DNA of 64,000 bases from the NCBI GenBank assembly GCA_019915135.1, contig JAHLMK010000011.1:1178001-1242000 (forward strand). Direction: 5' to 3'. The translations under genes and the position numbers were made by a program. The stretch comes from Strobilurus pachycystidiatus (taxonomy: Eukaryota > Basidiomycota > Agaricomycetes > Agaricales > Physalacriaceae). Numbering within the stretch: position 1 is the first letter of the stretch; the number at the start of each line of letters is the position of its first letter. The notes under the pieces were generated by a model, which saw only the letters and a program-made list of their open reading frames with translations, did not search any database and was not told the origin of the DNA. Below, in pieces: positions 1-11,029 of the stretch.

Positions 1-865
1 CCCTCCAGTCATGCCTATTCCAGAGGCCGAAGAGAACGAACCTTCAGTAATGCCCGTGCAGGTTTTTGAACAGTCGCTCCTGAAGTCGCGAGTGCCATCG
101 AACCCTGGCCTCGTTGAAACCTTGAGCGACAGCACTCAATACCGGGTTCACAATCAGGCTCCTCGCGAAGATTTTTCCATGCCGCTGGACGGAGATTCCT
201 CTGTGAGTGACGCAGACATTGACGACGATGAAGACGATTTTGACAAAACTTTACGAACTCCCGCTCGTCATCTCGGTACCTTCGCATCGCCGTCTAGCGT
301 CACGTCTCATTTGTCTACCCTTCATTTCTCTCATGAAATGTCCTCTTCATCCGTCACGCCGACCACTATCTTTCCTACTACATCCATGATAATCGACGAT
401 CAATCTTCTCTGGCTACACCGTTGGACACCGAAATGTCGTCGTCTGAAACCATTGAGTCTCATTCCACGCTTCCATCGCGTATCCCCAAACGTCCTCTTT
501 CGCGGAATCTATCTCCTGAGAAAAAACGCGTCACTCGGACGCGTGCCTCTCCTGTGAAAAGGCATCCGGTCGTGAAGCGCCCTGTCATTAGACCCAAGGT
601 GGCAGCGGAGCCGACTAGGAGAGCCGGAGTGACTGTTTCGGAAGCGTCGTCTGCCACTGCCTCGGATGACGGCAATCATGGAGGAGATAGTACCGGTTCG
701 AGCAGCAACAACGAACCAACTCAGCCTGTGGTGAAGAAAAGGCGAGTTGCTGCTATCGCTAGAACAGCAGGGAAATCGGTTCGTGGGCCCACCGCTGCCT
801 CAGAACAGCCTTCTCTCCGGACCCGCGCTTCCGCCAGAAATAGCGCCACATCTAAGGCAAAGTAA
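1..865 (+). CDS. 3' part of a basic, Ser/Thr-rich hypothetical protein (5' end outside window)
   Basis: The reading frame is open from base 2 to the stop at 863-865, so at least the last 287 residues are seen and the true start probably lies upstream; the Met at 11 is only the first in view. The first half is acidic and Ser/Thr-rich, with a run of Asp/Glu near residues 68-78. The second half is strongly basic, with KKR and KRP clusters beside SP sites (SPEKKR, SPVKR), which look like nuclear-localisation or CDK-type sites. No enzymatic domain is visible. Such tails are common on kinesins and other spindle or chromatin proteins, but that is only an analogy and I do not recognise the family. 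Confidence 0.6.
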   Translation, partial: PPVMPIPEAEENEPSVMPVQVFEQSLLKSRVPSNPGLVETLSDSTQYRVHNQAPREDFSMPLDGDSSVSDADIDDDEDDFDKTLRTPARHLGTFASPSSVTSHLSTLHFSHEMSSSSVTPTTIFPTTSMIIDDQSSLATPLDTEMSSSETIESHSTLPSRIPKRPLSRNLSPEKKRVTRTRASPVKRHPVVKRPVIRPKVAAEPTRRAGVTVSEASSATASDDGNHGGDSTGSSSNNEPTQPVVKKRRVAAIARTAGKSVRGPTAASEQPSLRTRASARNSATSKAK

Positions 866-2318
866 TATCTTTCGGCTCTTCCTTTTGCTATCCTCTGTAT
901 ATCTACTTTTAACACAGCATACACACATATCATGGACAAAAACACATCCTATACATATTCTACGTACCGCCATGCGCGCTTGAACTGCTGGGGCAGGGTC
1001 TTATCGCTCATACCATAGCGTCTGGTTGCTAGACACATAATTATCACAACCTGTCCACGCCATCGAGGTTCTTCGTCGCGTACGAGCCTGGGTGTCGCGT
1101 CTCATGCTACACGAGGCTTTCCTTCAAGTTACTGTATTCAGGACGCTTAATTGACCCAAGGAAGTGCCTTAGACGCTCGGAACCAACGGTTATGACATTC
1201 AGTGGGAACACCGCATGCTTGGAGCTATTCACGCGCCAACTGATGGCGTGTATGGTCCGTGCGCTGTGTGGCGCAGCATGCAACCTAGACATGAGTCACA
1301 AAAAGATACAACTACCGAAAGACATAGATCAAATCTAAGACCAGATCTATCATCCATAACGGGGCCTTAGGCATCATACTCGAGCAGCAAATCTTGTACA
1401 GGGAGCTATGCCTTCAGCTCTAGATGCATCGCGTACAAGGTACCCGCGGTCTTCTCGGCTCAGAGAAATATCCGAGCGTGCGGAGTAGATGGCAAGTCCA
1501 TCAGGCGCGCATCACACGAGTTTCGCACCGTTGGGGCGGAGGCATGATGCTGAATGACTTTGCGGTGTCAGTATACACAGAACAGCGACATACACCAGGG
1601 CCAGAGAAGGAACGGGCATCTATTGGGGCGGATAATGCTCTGATGATAGGTCCGACTCGCTATTTACGTCTTTGCGGCTATCATGCTATGCATAAACAAG
1701 TGCGCCACAGAGTCAGGCAATTCTGATATTCGACAGAATGACACGCGGAGGTGACCCGGAGACTTGTCAATCAATCTGGTACGTGATTACTTGCTTAATG
1801 CGCTGCTTCTAACCCTGGGGTACAGCAATTCCATCGGAATACAGTCGTCCGTTATTTGGTAGAATGGTTCCTCATCTGGCAAGCTGCCGGCCACTGTCGG
1901 CCAGCCGGATCAGAGCATGTACCTGTCATACCCTAAATTCTCGTAGTACAAGCTATTATACGTGAGAACACTATCTAACGGAAGCTTAGTTACATTGCTC
2001 GGGAGATGCAAATGAAATGGTTTGCGACAAGGCCTTTGGCCCCTGTCTTTCGGCTTTACACGAATGATGATCGACACGTGACCGAAACCCAAAGTGGATC
2101 GGTGATCGAGTGCTTCCTGAGTTTCTCTGATACCTCACAGCCTCAAGTCCCAACCTGGTTTCGTCAGTGGGGACGAATTCACAAAGCTGGAGCTAAACGA
2201 TCCGGATCTGTTTACATGAGCCTCGTTGTAATTGCGTGTCGAGTCATGGCGATCGTTAAATACTGCACGCAGGATGAGTGTAGGTCCATACTACTACTAG
2301 TGTGGCCCTCCCATACGA
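866..2318. other. Intergenic stretch without a supported gene
   Basis: About 1.45 kb between the stop of the first gene and the next start. Short ORFs on both strands, up to about 120 codons, show no recognisable domain, no consistent splice-linked frame and no repeat structure. It probably holds the 3' region of the upstream gene and the promoter of the next. Confidence 0.5.
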
Positions 2319-3675
2319 ATGGCGAGAGTCCCCTCCTCCAAGGGCCGCAAGAGCCCCAAGAAACGTGAGTGGAAGCTGTTTCCTTTTTTGTACAGCGTCT
2401 TCATGCAATCAAACTCTCAAAGGCACCGGTCGTCCTGCAGCTAATAGGAATACTCAAGAACCTCAGGAAAAAGAAGTCAATGCGGGATCTGGAGCGAGTT
2501 TCATAGTTGTGCGTGATGAAGGCTCTCTCATCCTATATAGCATTGAATGCTTACCTTTCTCAATGCAGCGCAGGGCTAGATATCTGCCTCAAAATCAGGC
2601 GATAGCTCCAACCGGTCCATCGCCATACAGCGACAGCAGCTTTCCCGTTCAGGAGCCACCTCCCTGTCCGCGACGAAGAGCCGAAGCTTTGTCCTCCTCG
2701 CACCCACGCAGGACAGGACCGTCGAATACGCGTTACCCTAGGCAACACTCGGCTCCATCTCGTTCCCCCGAGAGCACTCCTTCAACGTCTTATTGCCCTC
2801 CAACTTACTCGCCGGGCTCGGTCATCTCGTCGGTTGGTACATCTCCAGGCTCTGAGCAGTGTCCTCCGACAGATTACTCGCCCCCACAATACACCGAGGG
2901 CCCAACGCCACACAGCAGTAGCCTGCTAACCGTGCAAGAGCATCGCTCTCCCTCTACATTCAATTACGAACTAAGTGATGCTGTGCCATTGCATTCACCA
3001 CGTCCACTAGTACCACCGGATGCGTTCCCAAATCACCCTGCGAGTCCTTTGAACAATCTTTCGGATATGCGACGGTCACTTGTTAGTGTCCGCTTGGAAT
3101 ATTCAAATTCTCCGTCGGATTTCCCCCCGCACGCAACTCTCCCGCGAGTTGCCAATCGCACCTCTCCTGGAATCGAGATGGGCCCCTCAAATGACAATGT
3201 TCCTCGTCAATCTTCCTTCCATACTTCCACCTCTTCTTTGGCATATGCGCTTGGTGGTGCCTCGTCGTTTAATGATGATACTGGACAACAGTACCCACAT
3301 CATATGCCAGATCATTATTCTCAAACGGCAGTCTACTCGCCCCACCTGGCCACCTCTTCCCGTTACCCCGGTAGCCTCGAAATGAGCTATACCGATCGTT
3401 CGTACACTGGGCTTCATTCTGGATTCGGGGAGGAAACGCGATCCAACTATGGAGGAACGGATTTCTCCAATACAATTCCTGCCAGTGTGGAATATTTTCC
3501 AGCTGGAGACCTGCTTGCGTACCACTCGCAGGTGACGGGACAACATGCATCCTTTCCCAATTCACATCCTCAGTCATCTTTTTTCTTCGCCAATCATGAT
3601 AATCATTTGACGAGCGTTCTTCAGCCATGGGCAACTGACACTCGCGGGGAATATAGAGGAACTCCCGGATCTTAG
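2319..3675 (+). CDS. Ser/Pro-rich hypothetical protein
   Basis: A single frame stays open from about 2396 to the stop at 3675, and its composition (Pro, Ser, Tyr-rich, low complexity) is that of a disordered regulatory protein. The best start is the ATG at 2319, coding for a short basic peptide (MARVPSSKGRKSPKK) and ended by a consensus GTGAGT donor at 2365; the acceptor at 2395 would make a 31-nt intron. A second intron, about 2478 to 2566 with a CAATGCAG acceptor, is possible because the frame is open with or without it. No DNA-binding domain can be seen, so a role in transcription is only a guess from composition. The 5' gene structure is uncertain; the long 3' exon is much firmer. Confidence 0.55.
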
Positions 3676-3899
3676 TTATTGCTTCGAATTACGCGAATTC
3701 TTTGCACACACTGACATTGGACAGATGTTATATCACTATATATACCCAAGTGCCTTCGGTTATTTTTTCTTATGCTTGCCTCGTACTGTAGTCTCCGCTA
3801 TTCACCAATACCACTATAATCTGAACTAAGAACTTGAGGCTTCGGAGTTGAGAAGCCGCAGGACAAACAACAGCAAATCAATCTCTCACCGAAACCGCC

Positions 3900-4228
3900 A
3901 TGCCAGTTCCCTGGGAAGCGCTTCTTCCTTTCGGTATTCCCGCTCTCTCGGACGTTGTACACCGACTGATTGGACGCTTTGCTTGATCCAGCACTTGTGA
4001 CTGTTATGTTCGGCGTGGGCGGGACTCTGCTCAACACGACGACGCGGTCGCAGAACTTGTGGAAGGTCAGTACCCGGTGCCTGCTCCCCGGAATGACCCA
4101 GTCTTACCGTCTCACAGCCGCCTCGCTATGGTATAGACTCCTGGGATGAGACGATGATGAAGCGGGATAAGATGCTGACGGGTCATGAGCGTGGACAGAC
4201 CGTACGGACCTGCACGAAGTTGACCTAA
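3900..4228 (+). CDS. NADH:ubiquinone oxidoreductase subunit NDUFA1/MWFE-like (fungal NI9M type)
   Basis: A 72-residue protein in three exons, 3900-3933, 3992-4065 and 4118-4228, too fragmented for a plain ORF scan. The N-terminus MPVPWEALLPFALVTVMFG is the characteristic start of the fungal MWFE subunit and doubles as its single membrane helix. The C-terminal half has the family pattern PPRYGIDSWDETMM, then RDKMLTGHERGQ. Introns are 58 and 52 nt with GT-AG ends, and frames join exactly (phase 1, then phase 0). In mitochondria this subunit is a small one-helix component of the complex I membrane arm, needed for assembly. Length and order of motifs fit the family fully. Confidence 0.93.
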
Positions 4229-4653
4229 ATGTCTGTGCTAAAATCTGTGCTTTCAGGACGAACCAACGAGGAGAATACCGCCAACCGCAATCAAATCACA
4301 ATTGGGATTGTAATCTATTGCTCTTCACTGCTAGCTTCCCATGCCATGTCACGGTATCAACGAAGACAATGCCACGGGTTCTTGAGTTTCTGCAGATCTC
4401 CTTCAGGAAACATCTCTTGTCTCCAATGCCTTATCTTACTTCCCCTCGGTGGCTATATCTCAATCGCGGAACTCCCTCGGTATCCCGTTGCATGTTCAGC
4501 ATCGAGCAGCTGGAAGAGTGATAATGCATCAAGTCTGAGGCGGCGTCGATTATCGTAAGAGCTTATCATGACCAGAAATCCCCTTTAATGAAGCTTCTCC
4601 GTGCTGCTTATAACGTCTGCAACAAGTCAACGGTTTAGATATCGCCCCGAGCT
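4229..4653. other. Intergenic region, promoter of the oxygenase gene
   Basis: About 425 bp between two genes on the same strand. An ORF of about 109 codons starting at the first base shows no domain and no splice link to the next gene. Nothing else is seen. Confidence 0.45.
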
Positions 4654-6304
4654 ATGACCTCTTATCTTCTTAACAAGCTCTACAATCTATTTTTCTCGGC
4701 GCCGTCGCCTGATCCACCACTCTATGACTTTCCTCGTGTCTCACAGGAGAACTGTGCGTTGCCCGACCACGAATTGTCAATTCTTTCACAAACGTCTGGA
4801 ATTCGCCAGTGGACTATGCAGATCTAGCCATTATCGACCTGTCTCTGGCCTCGACTGAGGAAGGTCGAGTCAAGCTAACAGAGCAGGTCTCTCGTGCCAT
4901 GCATGAGCAAGGGTTGGGTGCAGAACGCAAATTCCCTAGTTCGTTCTGACGATCTCCCAGGTTTTTTTACGTCGTCAACCATGGCTATTCACCTGAGCGG
5001 GTAATTGATACCCTCCCTCCTCTCCCTCAAGCACTTTCTGAATTAGTCATCCAGACGCGCCAAATATTCTCTATTGCCAACATGACCTTCGACGACGTTG
5101 ATGAAGTGGAGAAGAAGAAATATGAGAGCCAGTCCCCCGACATATACGAAGGATATAAGCCGAAGCAGACATGGGTAATTAAGACACCTTGATCGACTCC
5201 ACTTCTAACGCGAGTCACAGGTTATCACCAACGGCATTCGCGACCAGATTGAGCACTACAACAGTCAGTGAGCCGCTTAGTGCCTATCTATGCGCACTAA
5301 CGCCTGTTTCCCTGCAGTCAACAAAATGGTCTTCGAACAAGAGCATCCCCATGTCATTCGTCCGTACACGAACCTCATCAATGACTTCGTTCGTTTTAAT
5401 CATCTGAACATCGTCCATCCGATTCTTCGGTCAGCTGGTACTTTTCGAGGTCACTGGACTCTCGCGCTGAACGTTTGCTCGCAGTCTTCTTGCCCGGGGC
5501 TTGGAGCTGCCTGAAGAAACTTTGGTGAAACAGCATCAGTTCGATGTCCGCGGCGAATCTTCAGGTCAGTAACTGTGTTATGGCTAGATGCATTATCGTT
5601 TACATGAGGTTTCAGTGCGTTTCATGAAATAGTATGCCCTCGCTCAATCACGGCTCTGAGTGCCCGATTAACCGTCCGAGTAGCTATAACAGGTCAAAGG
5701 AGGAGGAAGAGAAAACAAAAAACGTGTGGTTGAAAGGTCATCATGGTCAGTCAATCTGGCCATTGACAAATGCCGTTTTTCAATCTCACGGAATAGACAT
5801 TGGTTGCGTGACTGTCTTGTGGTCCCAACCGGTCGGCGGTCTACAGATTCTATCGCCCGATGGCAAATGGAGATGGGTGAAGCACATTGACAATGCATTG
5901 GTTGGCCTATTCCCTTTGATCCGCCTACTCGAACGTTTGACATAGACTCCCTGCAGGTAGTAAACGCAGGTGACGGAATCGACTTCTTGTGTGGCGGATA
6001 CTATCCTCCTACGCGTCACCGTGTCATTCAACCACCCGAGGACCAGCGCAACATCGATAGACTAGGAGTTTTCTACTTCAGCTACGCGGACGATGACGTG
6101 GTGTTGCGTCCGCATACGGAGAGCCCCGTCCTCCAGCGCGTCGGCATCAAGCATCTCGTTGAGCCAGGGAAGCCTTTCCCAACAATGCAACAGTGGAGGA
6201 AAGGCCGCGTGGGGTCTTATGGGAAAACCGTTCTGACTGAAGGCAAGGCCAAAGGTGTCGAGGAAGAAGTCGTCTGTGGCGTTGTCGTCAAACACTACAA
6301 TTGA
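4654..6304 (+). CDS. 2-oxoglutarate/Fe(II)-dependent dioxygenase (isopenicillin-N-synthase-like fold)
   Basis: Eleven exons: 4654-4753, 4810-4912, 4961-5000, 5055-5174, 5221-5263, 5318-5429, 5485-5564, 5616-5631, 5684-5745, 5797-5900, 5957-6304, giving 375 residues. The N-terminal DIOX_N domain shows YADLAIIDLS and GFFYVVNHGY. The jelly-roll core carries the iron ligands: His224 and Asp226 in GHHDIG, and His281 in PTRHRVIQPP, followed by Arg295 as the likely 2-oxoglutarate anchor. WSQPVGGLQILSPDGKW is the typical strand between them. The family oxidises small molecules using O2 and 2-oxoglutarate; fungal paralogues of this subtype are mostly uncharacterised, so the substrate is unknown. One exon is only 16 nt. 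No secondary-metabolism neighbours are present, which argues for a stand-alone enzyme. The catalytic set is intact. Confidence 0.9.
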
Positions 6305-6475
6305 TCTTGAAGAAGCACAACAGAAACAACCGAAGTTTCTATGTACAGTACCTAACAGCAGCACAATTCTATTGCAACTCCGCGCTGCTCGACAGCACTT
6401 CATGTCGCAATTTTTGTTAGCCGAAGAAGCAGCCTTGCTTTGTGGATCATTTCGTCACTACTCAGTCCGCCCCCA

Positions 6476-7884
6476 TCAATCCTTCATTACGTCCAACAAC
6501 CAGCGCCTAACCTCGTCCTCTTGTTCGCCTTGCGGTGTCTGATCCACCTCACTTGCTATGCCATAACGCGTCCCTTCAAACGAAGCTCCCAAAGTCGGAA
6601 ACTGCGGAATCTGACAGCTCAGAATCACACCATGCTTGGAACGAATTTCTGCTTCCTAGAGAAACTTCAAGCTATCATCTGAGACAGAGCATCCGGGGAC
6701 GTACAACATCACCCCATCCAAAGGATCGCCGTACGTGATAGGTGAACTCTGGTGTCTGTCCGTAAGCCCATTCCCAGGTCTGTATGTGGTCAGGCGATAG
6801 AGATAACGCCAGAGAACGTCAACGTACTGATAGCTCTGCCATCCCCTTTCTGATGTCCTCGTTTTCGTGGTCATTCTCCTTGACGCGTTGAAGCGGACTT
6901 TCCTGTTACTTCCGGTCAACCGATAGTTTCAAGGCAGCGGACGAGGACAGACAGACATCTGAAAATGTATCACGAAAGGAGTCGACGACCGCCTCGGCGA
7001 AAGTCTCGTGCGTGATGGAGGGGTCGTGTTGCTGGAGATTACAGACCGGAGAGCGTACTGACGCAACACCTCTCGTAGTCATCGTGGCCTGTATTTTCCA
7101 GAGTCAGCATCGTCGAAAGCCGACTCATGGGTTCTAACGGATGCAACGATTCGTCCCCGCAACCGTCGAGCAGACTGCTCACTTTATCAGTCCGTAGTAA
7201 ATCGCCCAAGGTATCAAGATGTGTCGATATCAACATAGTCCCATGATGATAGGCCCGCTTATTCACTATCTTGTACGCTGAGCCCGAGATGTATCTCTTC
7301 ATGAGCCTTCTCGAGCCGAGTTAAGAAAAGAAAAAAGAGACTTATCTTGTCTCCTTTAATACACAGGTCATTCCTGTCGTTCAGCTCGGCGTCTATACGA
7401 AGTCCCTGGACTGCACGCAGAATAATCTGCCCAGTGGCGCCGCGGTCAAAAGATGTACGAGGCAGATGTATGGAGAAGTTGGTATTTCCCAGATCCTAAC
7501 CAAAGATTCAAGAAAAGTCCTAGGTGAAATGTGGCTCAGGTTACATGATAAACAGTTCCGCCCCCGCTCCTCCGTCTTATAAAGGGTATTCCCCTTTTGT
7601 GTAAGGCTGGCAAGTTGATTTCTTTCCAGGGATTTTGGTTCCTTCCAATAACCACGCATGGATCATCACGGTAGATGAAGAGCAATGGTGTCTCGGGTGA
7701 TTTTTGGCGAAACAACCTGTGAAGTCTAAGAATTGCGAGAGCAGATTCACGACGAAGTGTTGTACCAGTCCTCGAATGAAAGATTAAAGTAGGGATTCGA
7801 CGAGTCCGAGATATAGATGGAGTGATCAGCAGAGGTTGAGTAGCGTCTGCTGTTGCGAGTCAATGAACGTCTGATTGCGAACAT
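6476..7884 (-). CDS. AIM22: Lipoate-protein ligase / lipoyltransferase (LplA family), mitochondrial
   Basis: Eight exons read on the minus strand: 7766-7884, 7545-7716, 7365-7495, 7183-7306, 6957-7088, 6828-6902, 6735-6779, 6476-6655; 325 residues. The Arg- and Ser-rich N-terminus looks like a mitochondrial presequence. The LplA/BPL domain follows: [20 protein letters not shown], the substrate loop [19 protein letters not shown], then ISGSAYKIV with the lysine expected to contact the lipoyl-adenylate, and [11 protein letters not shown]-terminal [13 protein letters not shown] is typical of the fungal and animal enzymes. It should attach lipoyl groups to E2/H subunits of mitochondrial dehydrogenases. 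The exon 3/4 junction (donor GTGTAT) is the least certain. The symbol is that of the yeast relative; whether it acts as ligase or as transferase cannot be told here. Confidence 0.9.
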
Positions 7885-8681
7885 TTCGAATTCGAGATGA
7901 AAAGCTAGCCAGAGGTCGAGAGTATTTGCGCTGCCTGTAATACTTTGGGAAGGCTAGATGCTGTGGTGTACGCGTGGAGCTGAGGAGATAGCAGTAGTAG
8001 ATGTGGTCCACAGGTAGGTATCCAGCGATTCTAGAACGAATGGCGTAGCTTTGCAGCAAAAACAGTGGACTAGTCACTGTCAGACTCGTCAGAGTAGCGG
8101 AAGAACGCGTAGGACGTCATGTGATGAATGCGAACCCGTTCCGACTTCCGAAACTCTCCAGTTCCTCGAGTCCTCCACGCCATAGGGAAGTGCCCTGGGA
8201 CCCCACCGCGCTGTCTTCGCCGAATCTCTGATCGATACTGATACCTGTCTCTCTGCACTCGATCTGGATGAAAGGCCTTTACATCCCGAGATACATCTGC
8301 GTACTGCAGCTGACTGCCCTTGTTCAACTTTGGGAACAAAGTCACCGCGAGGAAGACATCTGGGACCACGTAGCTTGAATCAGACTCCCTTGTATGTAGT
8401 CGTCTTACTTCTACATTTTGGAACTCACCATGTCCTGGACCAGCGCAGGTCAAAGTGACGGATCACGTTGCCGTGCTACTTTCTTGGCCCTGTGAAGCTT
8501 CTCGACTAGCGAACCAGAGCGAACCCTCACAATCAAACTGCCATCTACGGCTCTTTTGTCCTCGCTATCTCTCAATTAAGCTCTCTCTCGGCGCTTCATT
8601 CACTTCTCAAGTAAGTCAAGCTGTACATAGTGTCTTGACGTTTATTCATGTACTCATCGACCTGCCCTTTACGTCCCCAAG
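7885..8681. other. Intergenic region between divergent genes, with an unassigned minus-strand ORF
   Basis: Divergent promoter space between the lipoyltransferase and the small tail-anchored protein. A minus-strand frame at 8070-8453 is open for 127 codons and ends in an acidic SDESDSD tail, but it begins without an ATG, shows no domain and has no convincing splice link. I do not count it as a gene. Confidence 0.4.
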
Positions 8682-9128
8682 ATGTCAGCTACGCCCACGC
8701 CCAACCCTTCCACTCTGTCTAGCGGGCGCAAGAAGCCTCAGTGCCGTCACTGCGGCATGCCCATGGAAGGCCATCGGGGCAATCCGCGGATCTGCCCATC
8801 CGAGATGGTGGCGTACAACGATTCGTTGTCGAGCGCTAGTGGTCGTGCACGCACAAGGCGAGCGACCACTCAGGTTTCCATTCGCCCGATGTCGCAGAGG
8901 CGGCGCGCGAGGGCTCGCGAGTCTTGGGCTCCGTCCGAACTTGGGGGAGAGCGCATGTCGGGGACGCTTGCGAGCGATGAGGAGCTGATGCATGCCCAGC
9001 CAAGGATGGCCACTTGGGTGCAGCTGGCGTTTGCTGGAGCCATGGGAGGATTTGTTGTCCTGGCAGGATTCATTCTGTGGGCGACGAAGACCATGTCTGG
9101 CCGGGAACAGGTCTTGTACGAACAGTGA
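8682..9128 (+). CDS. Small tail-anchored protein with a Cys-rich N-terminal motif
   Basis: An intronless 148-residue ORF. Residues 21-38 contain CRHCGMPMEGH followed by a third Cys at 38, a spacing that could bind zinc. Residues 55-80 are strongly Arg-rich. Residues 112-134 form one hydrophobic helix near the C-terminus, leaving about 14 residues after it, so the protein is probably a tail-anchored membrane protein with its bulk in the cytosol. I do not know a named family. Coding is supported by the coherent domain order (Cys motif, basic linker, helix) and by a clean start after a pyrimidine-rich leader. The target membrane cannot be inferred. Confidence 0.7.
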   Translation: MSATPTPNPSTLSSGRKKPQCRHCGMPMEGHRGNPRICPSEMVAYNDSLSSASGRARTRRATTQVSIRPMSQRRRARARESWAPSELGGERMSGTLASDEELMHAQPRMATWVQLAFAGAMGGFVVLAGFILWATKTMSGREQVLYEQ

Positions 9129-9781
9129 AAGGAAGGAGTGATAGGGAAACGATCAATATGTAGCATCACCGATGTGTACCATTTTACGTGTGTTCTTGCT
9201 TTGCTTGCTGTGTACTTGCTGTGTATTTCTCTTCTTGTTTATTCTCTATCTGGATGAATGGTTCATCGGTCGACTGAATCGGACTGATGTCCACAGAGCG
9301 AATAAGGGCGCATCGTCCATAAGCAGAACAAGGTAGCGAGCTTGACGAAGGGGGCAGCACGTTTCTAGACATCCATTGACAATCCACACGAAATGAGCTG
9401 AGAGCTCCCGGATGATGTTATCCGCCTACATCCCGCCTACATGAAAGCGCCTCTCTATGACCTTCGCTGAGCACCACATTAGCTCAGATCAGAACAATAT
9501 CATTGATTTGATCGAGTAGAAGGAACCTCACAGTGCGTCCTCCTTCATGTTCTGCTAGTTCCCTTGAATAGCTCAGACGTCGACCCATCATTGTTGAGCT
9601 CTGATCTGGATAAACGAAGCACTGCAGAGCACAAACGCCGGAGCTCGTAACGTACGAAGATGGAAGTCGTCTCGGAATTACAGAGATATGATTACAGTCA
9701 TCATGAATACAAACTAAGGCAGGTCAGTACCCGGACCTACAGCAAGAATTTAGACTATACATTGGCAAAAGGTTCACAGCA
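9129..9781. other. Intergenic region between convergent genes
   Basis: About 650 bp between the 3' ends of two convergent genes. Only short ORFs without recognisable features; no repeat or structured RNA seen. Confidence 0.45.
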
Positions 9782-10116
9782 TCAGTCAGCATCGGTAGCC
9801 TTTCTTTTGCCCTTTGTAGGTGATTCAGTCTGCGGTTCCTCCTCATCGAAGTTTGGAAGTGGTGTGAATTCGACACTGAGCAGTTTATCTAAGAAGACTT
9901 CTGTGATCTTTTCGCGGTCATCCTGAGCCGACGCTTACCAGTTTCAGGATCTTTGAAGCGCAAGTACAACACTTCCCAAGGTCCTATCCCACAATCTCTG
10001 ATCTGTCTTGTTTCGTCCAGAATTTCGTATCTAGACGACCCCTGGCTAGAGAGAAGCTTGCAGACCTCGAAAGATTGAGAGGGTACATCTGCTTCAGAAA
10101 CAACATCGGAAGCCAT
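9782..10116 (-). CDS. Small acidic hypothetical protein
   Basis: Two exons on the minus strand, 9939-10116 and 9782-9900, joined by a 38-nt intron with a consensus GTAAGC donor; 98 residues. The first exon ends RFKDPETE, and the second runs VFLDKLLSVEFTPLPNF into an acidic, Lys-tipped tail (KGKRKATDAD). It is compact enough to be one small folded domain but matches no family I know. It is divergently arranged with the complex I subunit NDUFA8, with 279 bp between the two starts. The short intron is the weakest point, although the frame closes exactly through it. Confidence 0.6.
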
Positions 10117-10395
10117 GGCTGATTGCGCCTCTTCTTTGAGCTCTTGAACGGTAGAAGTGGGGGCGCGTGTCAGGAAGATAGTTAATTTGTGAGATCTGAC
10201 AAGGATCTGATAGATTTTCGGAGGTGCTTTGGGAGGCTAGAGCGCGGTCAAAACGCGTCCATTTCCTTGGTTTCACTGAGACCTACCATGGCGAAGTGAA
10301 GGAAAGTGGCAGAGGCCGTTCGATCGGCCATGCGAGCCGTAAGCGGCGGAAGTTCAGACTCCGCTTTGATCACACCGAGCTCAATCCCGACGACG

Positions 10396-11029
10396 ATGAG
10401 CGACTCTCAGACCGATGCCCCGCCACCGATTCCTCGGGTCGACGAGCTCGGGGCAACGAGCGCGCCGCTGAAGAGCGCTGCCTTCTTCATTGGAGCCTAT
10501 TGCAAGGAATACAATGGTGCGTCTATCTGTACCCGACGTTTGCTGGCATTGACGACGATGGCGGCAGAGGATTTCATGCTCTGCAAGGCAGAGAACCGAG
10601 ACCCGGCGCACTGCTTGAAGGAAGGGCGCAAAGTGACGCGTTGCGCTACAGACTTGTGCGTTGCACCACCCGATGCCGGACCTTCCCTCTGACGGTGAAC
10701 TTGTATAGAATCACCAAAATGCGGGAGAACTGTGGCGAGCAGTTCAAAACACATTGGACCTGCCTGGAGAAGAACAACCAAGTGCGCCACTACTCCTCCA
10801 ACCAGGCAACAGTTGCTCATCCATTTCGCAGGAATACTACATGTGCCGCAAGCAGGAACGTACTCTCAATTCGTGCATGTTCGAGAAGCTGGTACGCCCA
10901 TCTTTCCTGCTTTACTCGCGTCGCTTACGCTGTCTTCAGGGCTTGTTGAAGACGATACCCGGAACACCAGAGGGCAAGAAGCCGATCCACGAAATTGAGA
11001 AACCCATCTTTACAGGTGTTCAGAGATAG
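10396..11029 (+). CDS. NDUFA8: NADH:ubiquinone oxidoreductase subunit NDUFA8 (twin CX9C protein)
   Basis: Five exons, 10396-10516, 10568-10655, 10709-10781, 10832-10891, 10940-11029; 143 residues. The protein begins with a short Pro-rich leader, then VDELGATSAPLKSAAFF, the family signature. Cysteines are spaced CX9C-CX9C in YCKEYNEDFMLC and CKAENRDPAHC, with a second CHCH unit in ENCGEQFKTHWTC and MCRKQERTLNSC. The C-terminus IPGTPEGKKPIHEIEKPIF is also diagnostic. This subunit sits on the intermembrane-space face of complex I and is imported and oxidised by the Mia40 pathway. Introns of 48-53 nt all have GT-AG ends and frames close. Length is normal for the family, slightly short at the N-terminus. 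Confidence 0.95.

Noticed and set aside
8070..8453. Minus-strand ORF of 127 codons in the lipoyltransferase promoter region
   Set aside because: No ATG at its start, no domain, and no flanking exons that keep frame.
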